In this document: in pieces, positions 1-7,735 of the stretch
Layout: each line of letters begins with the position of its first letter
Numbering within the stretch: the stretch's first letter is position 1
Assembly (NCBI GenBank): GCA_018657645.1
Contig: JABHWT010000273.1
Coordinates: 1 to 44,944 of the forward strand
Direction of reading: 5' to 3'
Source of the DNA: Halieaceae bacterium
Lineage (GTDB): Bacteria > Pseudomonadota > Gammaproteobacteria > Pseudomonadales > Halieaceae
DNA: 44,944 nt
Notes under the pieces: model-generated
The model's input: only the letters and a program-made list of their open reading frames with translations
Database searches by the model: none
What the model was told of the DNA's origin: nothing
Made by a program: the position numbers and the translations under genes

Positions 1-1304
1 ATTTCCAGGGTAAGTGTGGTGCTGATCGGCAACGGATAGTTGTTAGGGTCGAATGATTGCTCTCCACCGGCCAGGCGTTCTGGAATGGCGCCCTCATTTT
101 CTTCCAGGAAAAATCCGGCACCGTCATTTAGTAGTAGATAATCGGCGAGTTGTTTGTTGCCGATAAGCTCTACAAGTCCGTCGTTGTCCACGTCTATCAG
201 CAATCCATCCTGCCACCTTAGTTCACCACGCTCGTCGTGGGTTACACGCGTAACCTCCTCGGGAATACGGGTCAGGTCGGATGAAAAGTAGCCCTTACCG
301 TCGTTAATGAAAAACCCCGGACAGGGGGCATCTGCGGTGGGGAGAACCTCTGCCTCGCGGCATTCAGTGCCCGCTTGTTCGCTCCATATATTCGCCAGAA
401 AAATATCCTGATCTCCATCACCTTCGATATCTCCAATAGTCATCCCGTGGGTAAATCCCAGGATACGTGGCAGCCGCGCATCAGACTCATCGCTCAATGT
501 CCCGCTTCGTTTTTGCATAAATAACCAGGAATAGCTGCCATGAACAGAATGCTCAGGATCATAATAAGGGCTCGTCTCGGGTAGCCCGTCCGGTCCGCCG
601 TCGCCAATGAACAGATCCTTGAGGCCGTCGCCGTCCATGTCGATCACCCGCGCCAAAGTAGCCCGGATAATCTGGATGGGTTCTTCGCCGAACACCGTGG
701 TGGTTGCTTCAAAAAATCGGTTGTTGCCGTTATTTCTCCAGGCTGTTAGCGGGTTGGGCGGGTCTCCCTCATAATAGGGATAAGTTCCGGTCCACTGGTC
801 ATCGGGTACGATCCCCCAGCGGATGACGTCCAGGTCCCCGTCGAGGTCAAAATCCATCAGGACTAACTTGCTTCCCGCGCCGCCAAACTCGCAACTGGAA
901 ACCCGGTACTGTGCTGTAAGCGTATCCGCCTCACACTCGGCTGCGGCCTCAAATACGGGCTCCAGGTAAAACACTTCATCCATCGCCAGGAAGGCGAAGA
1001 GGTTAGGCCAACCCGCAAAAAAGGAGGTGTAGAGCCGGCAGGGGTTATGTCGCGAACTGTCAGTGGCACAAAATCCACGCCCGCCGGATTTCTTGTTCCA
1101 CTGTGCGAATAAGTATCCGGCATCTGGTACAGCGGTAAAGGTCTCATCGAAGAGCAGATCTACCACGTCTATTTCACAGATCTGGCCAGCAGAACATGTG
1201 TACGTGCCAGATGCTGTAGTGACTGTACCACCAACAGGTACAATAATTTGGAGTTTGCAGCCTGCTAGAAAGCTCAGAAGGATGAGCAAGGTAGTGTTTC
1301 TCAT
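1..1304 (-). CDS. Lipoprotein: InlB-like N-terminal module + FG-GAP/VCBS propeller (partial)
   Basis: The minus-strand frame is open from an ATG at 1304 (another at 1310) to the window edge, so the C-terminus is missing. A GGGAGA-like ribosome binding site precedes it. The first 16 residues form a lipoprotein signal ending in the lipobox FLAGC, so Cys16 should be lipidated. The next ~105 residues form a module (GG.V, a Cys pair, FDETFTAVPDAGY, then YLEPVFE) that recurs in the lipoproteins at 5113 and 38480. It resembles divergent InlB B-repeats. Four calcium-loop-type repeats follow: DFDLDGDLD, DMDGDGLKD, DIEGDGDQD and DVDNDGLVE. These are typical of FG-GAP/VCBS beta-propellers at the cell surface. 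Function is unknown; a binding or structural role on the outer membrane is inferred. Confidence 0.85.
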   Translation of the reverse strand, partial: MRNTTLLILLSFLAGCKLQIIVPVGGTVTTASGTYTCSAGQICEIDVVDLLFDETFTAVPDAGYLFAQWNKKSGGRGFCATDSSRHNPCRLYTSFFAGWPNLFAFLAMDEVFYLEPVFEAAAECEADTLTAQYRVSSCEFGGAGSKLVLMDFDLDGDLDVIRWGIVPDDQWTGTYPYYEGDPPNPLTAWRNNGNNRFFEATTTVFGEEPIQIIRATLARVIDMDGDGLKDLFIGDGGPDGLPETSPYYDPEHSVHGSYSWLFMQKRSGTLSDESDARLPRILGFTHGMTIGDIEGDGDQDIFLANIWSEQAGTECREAEVLPTADAPCPGFFINDGKGYFSSDLTRIPEEVTRVTHDERGELRWQDGLLIDVDNDGLVELIGNKQLADYLLLNDGAGFFLEENEGAIPERLAGGEQSFDPNNYPLPISTTLTLE

Positions 1305-1448
1305 TAGCATGAAAATCTCCCACAATCGATAGTCTTTGAATGTCAAAGCAGTCGCAAGCCAATTATGAGGCAGCTTGTTCTCTGTTTCAGAAAACTAGAA
1401 GGTAGGGAAACCCACGATTGACCTGCTGGTGACAGCGCAACGCCCGAA

Positions 1449-3179
1449 TCAGCTACGCGGCAGTGTAGCACGTTGGTCATCGGTTTTGGCGCGGATCGCG
1501 CGAAATTCGGAACCCGCCTTCCACTGCGGCCATCGCTTCGAATTACCCAGGTCTCGCAAAATTGTATGAAATAGCTCAATGTCTTCAACAGCGCCACGTA
1601 GGTCCCAGTCAGTGCTCCAGGCGTCGCAGGTCTGGTGATAACAGTTGCCGATGTAATCTGCTATCCACTGATCACCCGCCGCTCGACCACCGTCAACCAA
1701 GTCAGCACCACCAGCAATTCCCATGATCAGCAATACTGGCACGCCTTGTCGCGCCATCGAAAAATGGTCAGCGCGGAAAAACAAACCATTCTCTGGAAGA
1801 CTTTCAGGCGTAACCACTCGAGATTGCAGGGCTGCAGCCCGTACTAGATCCCCTTCCAGATCACTCTGGCCTTCACCGACTAAAATTACATCCCGTGCCG
1901 GACCAGCAGTCTGAAGAATATCCAGAGTGAAATTAGCCACGGTTGAATGCAACGGATAAATCGGTTTCATAGCATACGCTGCTGAACCCAGCATGCCACT
2001 CTCCTCCGCGGTCCATACGGCGAAAACAACGCTACGCGCCATAGGCGGTTGTGCCTTGAGCACACGTGCCAGTTCAATTACGCCAGCCGTTCCGAGTGCG
2101 TCATCATTGGCACCAGGGCGCACAGTGCGCCCCTGCTCATCTGGCTCACCTTGGCCATATGCATCCCAATGAGACGACACCATCAAGGTCTCGTCAGCGC
2201 GCGAAATACCGGGCAGTCTTGCTAGCACATTTTGGGACTCGAGTTTTTCAAGCGCAACATAAAAGCTTGCGCTCATAGACGCTTGAGGTAACTCAAATGC
2301 AGAGAAATCATCGCGCCTTGCTAGTTCGCGCTGCTCGACAAAATCTAGCCCAGCCGCAGCAAACAATGCAGTCGCCGCGTCATAGTGAAGCCAGCCTTGC
2401 AGCAGTGGTGGCAACGGACCGCTAGTCTCAGCCAGTGCATATTGACCACCCGGTGACGACGACGCCACATTCCACCCGTAGCCCGCTGCCTTGTCTTCAT
2501 GAATCACCAGCGCTGCAAGTGCTCCGCGGCGTGCAGCCTCCTCATACTTGTACGCCCAGCGACCATAATATGTCATACGCTTACTGCCAAAGCGTCCCGC
2601 GACTCGCTCGTCAGCAGCGGCTGAAAAATCTGGATCGTTGACCAAAAACACGGCGACTTTTCCGGACAAATCAATATCACCAAAATCATCCCAGTCCCGT
2701 TCAGGTGCGCTAGCACCAAAACCAACAAATACCAATGGTGCACCAGCAATATCGACAGCCTCTACGGCCCGGGCCGTAGTAACCGCAACGTCGACGCCTT
2801 GCTGCCAAGATTGATTGTCACTACCTACCGAAAAGCTCAATTTTCCATCGGTGGCCAGTTGGGTATGGATCAAGGGAACCGGTTGTGTCCAAGCACCGTC
2901 GACACCGCCGGGTTCAAGCCCCAGAGACTTAAATTGATCAACCAGAAAGTCAACCGTTTTCACTTCACCAGCCCCTCCCGGAGCACGGCCCTCGAACTCA
3001 TCGGAAGCCAGAATCTTGACAATGTTCGACAGACGATGGCTGTCGATTGCCACTACAGCTTTCTGTGCTACGAAAGCACCATCCGTTTGGCTATCGACAA
3101 CCGGTTCGGCTGTTTCGGAGCATGCGGTAATAACTACCATTAGGGTAAGGCTGAGGCACAGATGGTTGAAGTGGTTCAT
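1449..3179 (-). CDS. M28 family zinc peptidase, lipoprotein
   Basis: This 576-residue protein is a predicted exported aminopeptidase-type metallohydrolase. The ATG at 3179 is preferred over one at 3224 because it gives a clean lipoprotein signal (VVITAC, Cys20). Residues 50-100 match the N-terminal region of M28 peptidases (ASDEFEGRAPG). Residues ~140-300 look like an inserted PA-type domain. The catalytic core shows the expected order of zinc ligands and base: His337 in SSHWDAYG, Asp359 in GANDDALG, Glu392-Glu393 in TAEESG, Asp420 in FTLDI and His472 in ADHFS. All key residues are present, so it should be active. It lies on the same strand as the esterase upstream of it and the lipoprotein downstream, all lipoproteins. 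Peptide scavenging at the envelope is inferred. Confidence 0.9.
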   Translation of the reverse strand: MNHFNHLCLSLTLMVVITACSETAEPVVDSQTDGAFVAQKAVVAIDSHRLSNIVKILASDEFEGRAPGGAGEVKTVDFLVDQFKSLGLEPGGVDGAWTQPVPLIHTQLATDGKLSFSVGSDNQSWQQGVDVAVTTARAVEAVDIAGAPLVFVGFGASAPERDWDDFGDIDLSGKVAVFLVNDPDFSAAADERVAGRFGSKRMTYYGRWAYKYEEAARRGALAALVIHEDKAAGYGWNVASSSPGGQYALAETSGPLPPLLQGWLHYDAATALFAAAGLDFVEQRELARRDDFSAFELPQASMSASFYVALEKLESQNVLARLPGISRADETLMVSSHWDAYGQGEPDEQGRTVRPGANDDALGTAGVIELARVLKAQPPMARSVVFAVWTAEESGMLGSAAYAMKPIYPLHSTVANFTLDILQTAGPARDVILVGEGQSDLEGDLVRAAALQSRVVTPESLPENGLFFRADHFSMARQGVPVLLIMGIAGGADLVDGGRAAGDQWIADYIGNCYHQTCDAWSTDWDLRGAVEDIELFHTILRDLGNSKRWPQWKAGSEFRAIRAKTDDQRATLPRS

Positions 3180-3333
3180 AACTATGTTTCCCGACAAAGG
3201 TGATAGCAAGGCACAAGGCGGCACCGCATGGATTCTGATTTCGACTTATAGCCGTTCCCAACCTCACGCAGTGCGAGTATAAATGCCCTGATTCCCTGAA
3301 TCATTAAGTATAGCGCACAGGATTATATGGAAG

Positions 3334-3375
3334 GTGCGCCGAATGCAAGTAACTGAAATTAAGTGCACTGTCCCC
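3334..3375. repeat. REP-like palindrome, decayed copy 1
   Basis: This copy has the intact right arm GTGCACTGTCCCC and the inner part cgaatgcaagtaactga found in the copies at 18412 and 20202. Its left arm has decayed (gtgcgcc instead of gtgcacc). The stop codon of the minus-strand esterase gene lies inside it. Confidence 0.8.
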
Positions 3376-4735
3376 TTCTCTCATTGGAGTCGGTGCAGCA
3401 TGCTTTCGCCACCACATAGCAGTCAGCAAAATCTAAAAAATGTCTCCAGTCGAAATCGAGCAAGTCATGCTTTCCCGCTCGCAGGTGATAAGCGATGGGG
3501 CCGGCAAGTGCCTCACCTGCAGCAGGCATAGCGGAGAATTCACTGGTGGCCATGCCATACAGACGATAAACCTCCGCCGCCGCACGGGTGGCGAGAAATT
3601 CACCTCGTGGATCAGCCCAGGAATCTTCACTGGCACTGGCTACATAAACCGGGCGGGGAGCTAACAATGCAATCAGTTGGTGCTGATCAACCGGCAAGTT
3701 ACCTTCTTGCCCTGCATAGTTTTTAAACTCCGCAGTAAACCAATGGGGAAACATCGCCGTAATAATTTTTACCGTTTCTCCAAACTGGCGGCGAGACAAC
3801 GCGGCACCGACGGCGCCGGAATTGTTGCTGATAGCCGCCGCAAAACGCAGATCTTGGGCTGCCGCCCACAACGAGGCCTTACCCAATCTAGAGTGGCCAA
3901 TAGCGACCACCCTTGAGGCATCAACTCCCTGGTTCTCCTCAAGATAATCCAGTATACGACTCATGCCCCAGGACCAGGCCCCAATCGCTCCCCATTCGGC
4001 AGCATTATTATCGTTCCTAAACAAACCGTGAACGCTGTTGACCAATCCACCCCCATGATCGGGATAAAAATCGCCGTAATAAGCAGTCACCAGGGCATAG
4101 CCTCGATCAATAATCATTTCCAACGGATAACGCCTTACACGGTATCCGCGATTAGCATCCGTGGCACGATTGGACAGAACGCCATGCTCTTCCTCCTTGC
4201 GCACCCAGGACTCCGTCAACAGCACAGAATGCTCATCGCTAATGGTGTGGTTGCCCCTAAAATTCAGCCCTAAAAAGGCCGGAACGGGCTCTGATACGTT
4301 GTTAGGGCGATAGATCAGCACGATGACCTTGTGCCCCTGAATGTCGAGTTCCACCTGCTGCCGTTGCGCCTTTCCGTTGAGGGCCAGCCTACCGGATTCG
4401 ACCACACGAGACTGGACTGAAAGTAGCTTGCCGGGCGTCTGCCCATAGATGTGCTCGGAAAACTGTGCCAGCAATTCCTCCCGGTTACTTTGCCACTGCT
4501 GGACCGATTTAATGGGCTTACCAGTCACAGAACCCAGCAAGGGTGGCAATTCATACGCAGGCACCTGCTCCTCCTGCTGATTGATGTCCAGTAAAATTAG
4601 CGGCGAGACATCCGGGAACTCCTGACGAAACTGCCATAGCTGCTTAACAGTATCTACAGCACCGCCGGCGTCGCAGCCACATAAAAGCAAGATTAACAGG
4701 AGGGTAGATAGAGATTTCGCGCTTTGAAGATACAT
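3359..4735 (-). CDS. CE15-type glucuronoyl esterase-like alpha/beta hydrolase, lipoprotein
   Basis: The protein has 458 residues if started at the ATG at 4735, which gives a lipoprotein signal (LLLCGC, Cys21); an ATG at 4768 is also possible. The nucleophile motif GHSRLGK (Ser282) is the signature of carbohydrate esterase family 15 and related acetylxylan-esterase-like enzymes. The supporting region SEDSWADP (~369-376) and the late histidine in AGKHDLLDF (His423) complete a plausible triad. The early segment EHIYGQTPGK is also typical. CE15 enzymes split ester bonds between glucuronic acid and lignin or other alcohols, so a role in plant or algal polysaccharide breakdown is inferred. The last codons and stop (…RRGQCT) are read from the REP-like repeat, so the original C-terminus may have been replaced. 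Confidence 0.8.
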   Translation of the reverse strand: MYLQSAKSLSTLLLILLLCGCDAGGAVDTVKQLWQFRQEFPDVSPLILLDINQQEEQVPAYELPPLLGSVTGKPIKSVQQWQSNREELLAQFSEHIYGQTPGKLLSVQSRVVESGRLALNGKAQRQQVELDIQGHKVIVLIYRPNNVSEPVPAFLGLNFRGNHTISDEHSVLLTESWVRKEEEHGVLSNRATDANRGYRVRRYPLEMIIDRGYALVTAYYGDFYPDHGGGLVNSVHGLFRNDNNAAEWGAIGAWSWGMSRILDYLEENQGVDASRVVAIGHSRLGKASLWAAAQDLRFAAAISNNSGAVGAALSRRQFGETVKIITAMFPHWFTAEFKNYAGQEGNLPVDQHQLIALLAPRPVYVASASEDSWADPRGEFLATRAAAEVYRLYGMATSEFSAMPAAGEALAGPIAYHLRAGKHDLLDFDWRHFLDFADCYVVAKACCTDSNERRGQCT

Positions 4736-5112
4736 ACTGATTGAACTTCCCACTAAATATATTGCCACTTCGTATTGGCCATGCCCCCGGCCATGGGTAC
4801 CATATTGTAGTCATGAAAAGTTACCCAATCCAGTCAAAACTGTGAGGGGGAAGAGATATGGATAGACAGCCCGATAAAACCGCTCAGTCCGAACTACGCT
4901 TAGTGACTTAATACTTCATCGAGTCGTCCAAATACCTCTACAGCCGGAAAAGCGGTGTAAGGGGCAGCGAGTTTATTTGGCAATACCCCAAAACCCGTTG
5001 CGGGCTCACAGGTTCCTTATTTGCTTCACATTTCCTCCTAACTTCACTCACTTTAGTAGCTTACATTTGTATTGAATTCCCTACCGACCTGCTAATCTGT
5101 CCGGAGTCCAAC
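4736..5112. other. Divergent intergenic region with repeat scraps
   Basis: This region lies between two divergent lipoprotein genes and should hold both promoters, but no convincing -35/-10 pair was found. The stretch 4968-4990 (agcgagtttatttggcaata) recurs at 20632. The stretch around 5018 (ttatttgcttcac) recurs at 13130 next to a ggggacggg motif. Both look like fragments of the dispersed repeats. No coding sequence was recognised. Confidence 0.5.
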
Positions 5113-6753
5113 GTGAAAAAATACATCAGAGCATTATCAGTGAAGCGCCCGATAGCTCTTGTCAAAACTGCAGCACTCCTTGCTGCCGCCCTGTTCCTGT
5201 CGGGCTGCAAACTGCAAATCACGGTTCCCGAAGGGGGCAAAGTAGTGAGCACTTCAGGCACTTACAACTGTGCTGCTGGCACCGTGTGTACTATCGATGT
5301 GTTGGATTTGATGTTTGACGAAACATTTGAGGCACTCAGTGACGAGGGCTACACCTTCACCGGATGGCTCAAGGTAAATCAGGGGTTTTGTGGTGGCAAG
5401 GCCAGCGCCTGTAGACTACACACTACGGCCTTTGGCGATTACCCGGCGTTAATGACGGCATTGACCGACGAGAATACGGTGACTTATCTGCAGCCCGTAT
5501 TCGAGGCGACCGCCATACCGGTGCCGACGCCGATACCCACCAATGCTACAGAAAGATACGAGTACACGCTTTTCTCACCCATGCGATCAACCAGTACTTA
5601 CCTTATCGATGAACAAGGTAATGCCGTACATACCTGGGCGAGTGAGTATACCGGCTTGTCTGTCTATCTTCTGGATAATGGTGAGCTATTGCGTCCCGGA
5701 GGTATCGGCGATAAACCGTCAACCTTTTCCGGGCGGACCGGTGGCAGTGCTGGTGTGATAGAGATATTGGACTGGGAAAGTAATGCCATTTGGAGCGCGG
5801 ATGTGGCGACCGAAGATTACTTAAGTCATCACGATGTAGCACAGCTACCCAATGGTAATATTCTGACCATTGTCTGGGAAGCTATAAGTGCAGATGAAGC
5901 TTTGGCTTTGGGTCGATCCTCTTTATCAGATGATACATTGTGGGCCGACGCAATCTATGAAATATGTCGATCCAGCGAAAGTAATCATTGCACCGACGGT
6001 GAAATAGTCTGGGCTTGGTCAGTTTGGGATCATGTAGTTCAAGACACTGATCGTAGCATCACCAGCACTTATGTAAGCAATGTAAGCAATGTAAGCAAGC
6101 ATACAGATAAAATTGACCTCAACTTTTTTACTGGTCAAGGTTCTTCTGATTGGACTCACATAAATTCTGTTGATTACAACGCGGATACAGATGAAATACT
6201 CGTTAGCGTTCGCAGTTTCAATGAGTATTGGATCATCGATCATGGTGATTCCAACCAGGGAATTGTGTCTCGAGTGGGCAATCCCTCTGCCTATGGCGGC
6301 ACTGGCGAGCAAACCTTGTTCGTTCAACACGATGCACAATGGATAGACGAGGGGTTGCCTGGAGCTGGCAATATACTTGTTTTCAATAACGGTTTTGGTA
6401 GACCAGAAGGGGATTATTCATCGGTAGATGAGTTTTGCTATGATGGTGATGACTGCACGCCCGGAGAAATGATTTCTAGCTATAGCGAAGGCGTTTCCGG
6501 CGATTTTTATGCCGATCATATCTCGGGAGCACAACGACTGGAAAATGGTAATACACTGGTGTGTGAAGGAACCGAAGGGCGTTTATTTGAATATAATAAT
6601 AGTCATGAAATAGTTTGGGAATACAACCATGGTTCAGAAATATTTAGAGCGACGCGTTATTATAGTGATTACTCTGGATTGACTGAGTGGGAAACGCGCA
6701 GCGGTGAGAAATTCCCAGCGTACACATCGGGAGTTTCTCCATCCATATTTTGA
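5113..6753 (+). CDS. Lipoprotein: InlB-like N-terminal module + arylsulfotransferase-type propeller
   Basis: The 546-residue protein starts with GTG, six bases after a GGAG site. The signal sequence ends in LFLSGC (Cys32). Residues 32-138 are the shared module: GCKLQITVPEGGKVVS, Cys pairs, FDETFEALSDEGY, then YLQPVFE. A short proline/threonine linker (PVPTPIPT) leads into a ~400-residue domain with features of Arylsulfotran_2/ASST propellers: STYLIDEQGNAVHTW, SHHDVAQLPNGNIL, DWTHINSVDYN, QHDAQW and HISGAQRLENGNTLVCEG. Histidines sit at the blade positions expected for this fold. Family members transfer sulfate between phenols or are uncharacterised, so substrate and activity are unknown. It is followed closely by the bicupin gene and may be cotranscribed with it. 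Confidence 0.85.
   Translation: MKKYIRALSVKRPIALVKTAALLAAALFLSGCKLQITVPEGGKVVSTSGTYNCAAGTVCTIDVLDLMFDETFEALSDEGYTFTGWLKVNQGFCGGKASACRLHTTAFGDYPALMTALTDENTVTYLQPVFEATAIPVPTPIPTNATERYEYTLFSPMRSTSTYLIDEQGNAVHTWASEYTGLSVYLLDNGELLRPGGIGDKPSTFSGRTGGSAGVIEILDWESNAIWSADVATEDYLSHHDVAQLPNGNILTIVWEAISADEALALGRSSLSDDTLWADAIYEICRSSESNHCTDGEIVWAWSVWDHVVQDTDRSITSTYVSNVSNVSKHTDKIDLNFFTGQGSSDWTHINSVDYNADTDEILVSVRSFNEYWIIDHGDSNQGIVSRVGNPSAYGGTGEQTLFVQHDAQWIDEGLPGAGNILVFNNGFGRPEGDYSSVDEFCYDGDDCTPGEMISSYSEGVSGDFYADHISGAQRLENGNTLVCEGTEGRLFEYNNSHEIVWEYNHGSEIFRATRYYSDYSGLTEWETRSGEKFPAYTSGVSPSIF
6071..6097 (+). repeat. Three 9-bp tandem repeats inside the ASST-like gene
   Basis: The unit atgtaagca occurs three times in a row and encodes a repeated Ser-Asn-Val between propeller blades. 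The 9-bp length preserves frame, so copy-number change would only alter loop length. Confidence 0.85.
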
Positions 6754-6826
6754 GTATCATTGCGCTGAAGATGGAAATTAGAAGTCGCAACCCCCCTATC
6801 CCACCAATTTGGGTGATAATTTTGAT

Positions 6827-7591
6827 ATGAGCATAGAGAAAAGAGTTATTCGATTGGAGTCGCACGGTCCCGCTGGGACCGGCATGCCCGAAATGAAGTG
6901 TAATCCCGAGGACTTCGCTTCTGATCTGCCCACCCAAACACTTCATGTCTACTATGATGATGAGGAATTGGGTCTAAGTGTAGGTGTCTGGACTACATCA
7001 TCAATGCAGGAAACCTTTGGGCCGTATCCGGGAGATGAATTCGTGTGGTTGCTTGAAGGTGGGTTTAAAATGGTTGACGGGGACGACTGTCTTCTTGATT
7101 CATTTGAGCCAGGAGACAGCGTCTATTTCCGGAATGCAGCTCCAGTTAGCTGGGTTCAAGAAGGGCATTTGCGTAAGTTTTACATCACCTATCTAAATCC
7201 AAAAAACGAGGTGCCCACCAACGTACCCGCAAAAGATGCAGTCCAGTCACTCGACCCGTCCATTTCACCCGAGCAAATGGATATTATGGAGACAACAGAC
7301 CCGTTCATTATTAAGGGCCCTTTGCCTACCCAGCGCGACTACAATTACTTCACCAATGATGCCGAGGATATGTTCGTGGGTTTGTGGGACACCACCTCGT
7401 TTGAAAGTGAGATGGCGCCGTTCCCTTGTTATGAATTTGTTCGGCTACTCGAGGGTGAAATTACCATTTCGGAGGAGGACGGTACCGTCAATACGTTCGT
7501 GAAGGATGACGTATTCTTCATTCCGAAAGGCACAGTATGCAGCTGGAAGACGAGTGAATATGTGAAGAAATACTACGCAATGGTCTCGTAG
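6827..7591 (+). CDS. Bicupin (Cupin_3-like) protein
   Basis: The 254-residue soluble protein has two cupin halves. The first (~residues 45-120) includes GPYPGDEFVWLLEGG and EPGDSVYFRNAAPVSW. The second (~170-250) includes APFPCYEFVRLLEGE and KDDVFFIPKGTVCSWKT. This matches the Cupin_3 / EutQ-like pattern (DEFVYVLEGE, GDxxxIPxGxxxxW) seen in small proteins near amino-acid and dipeptide catabolic genes. The ATG at 6827 is chosen because GGTGAT precedes it by nine bases; an in-frame TTG at 6809 is the alternative. Metal-binding histidines of classical cupins are not obvious, so catalysis is uncertain. It lies 73 bases after the ASST-like gene, which suggests an operon. Confidence 0.75.
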   Translation: MSIEKRVIRLESHGPAGTGMPEMKCNPEDFASDLPTQTLHVYYDDEELGLSVGVWTTSSMQETFGPYPGDEFVWLLEGGFKMVDGDDCLLDSFEPGDSVYFRNAAPVSWVQEGHLRKFYITYLNPKNEVPTNVPAKDAVQSLDPSISPEQMDIMETTDPFIIKGPLPTQRDYNYFTNDAEDMFVGLWDTTSFESEMAPFPCYEFVRLLEGEITISEEDGTVNTFVKDDVFFIPKGTVCSWKTSEYVKKYYAMVS

Positions 7592-7600
7592 CATCCCAAG

Positions 7601-7649
7601 TTCTGCCGGATCCTGATTGGAATGCTTGCAGATCAGGATCAGAGCAGAA
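7601..7649 (+). terminator. Long stem-loop after the bicupin gene
   Basis: The arms gatcctgat (7609-7617) and atcaggatc (7632-7640) pair perfectly over 9 bp with a 14-base loop. Outer arms ttctgc (7601-7606) and gcagaa (7644-7649) add six more pairs. No T-run follows, so it may be an mRNA 3' stabiliser or a weak terminator. Confidence 0.5.
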
Positions 7650-7700
7650 TCCGGGGGATCATTCGCTTCCCCCGACTAGCGATTACGCCGGACACCGGGA

Positions 7701-7728
7701 GGACGGCTGCGCGCAGGCCGCCCGTTTT
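7701..7728 (+). terminator. GC-rich hairpin followed by TTTT
   Basis: GGACGGC (7701-7707) pairs with GCCGCCC (7717-7723) with one mismatch and is followed by gttttcgctt. This fits a rho-independent terminator for the plus-strand bicupin transcript. It sits 13 bases beyond the stop of the convergent TonB receptor gene. Confidence 0.5.
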
Positions 7729-7735
7729 CGCTTGA

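Noticed and set aside
1334-1348. Short inverted repeat ctttga…tcaaag between the first lipoprotein and M28 genes
   Set aside because: Only a 6-bp stem with a 3-base loop and no T-run; expected by chance in a window this size.
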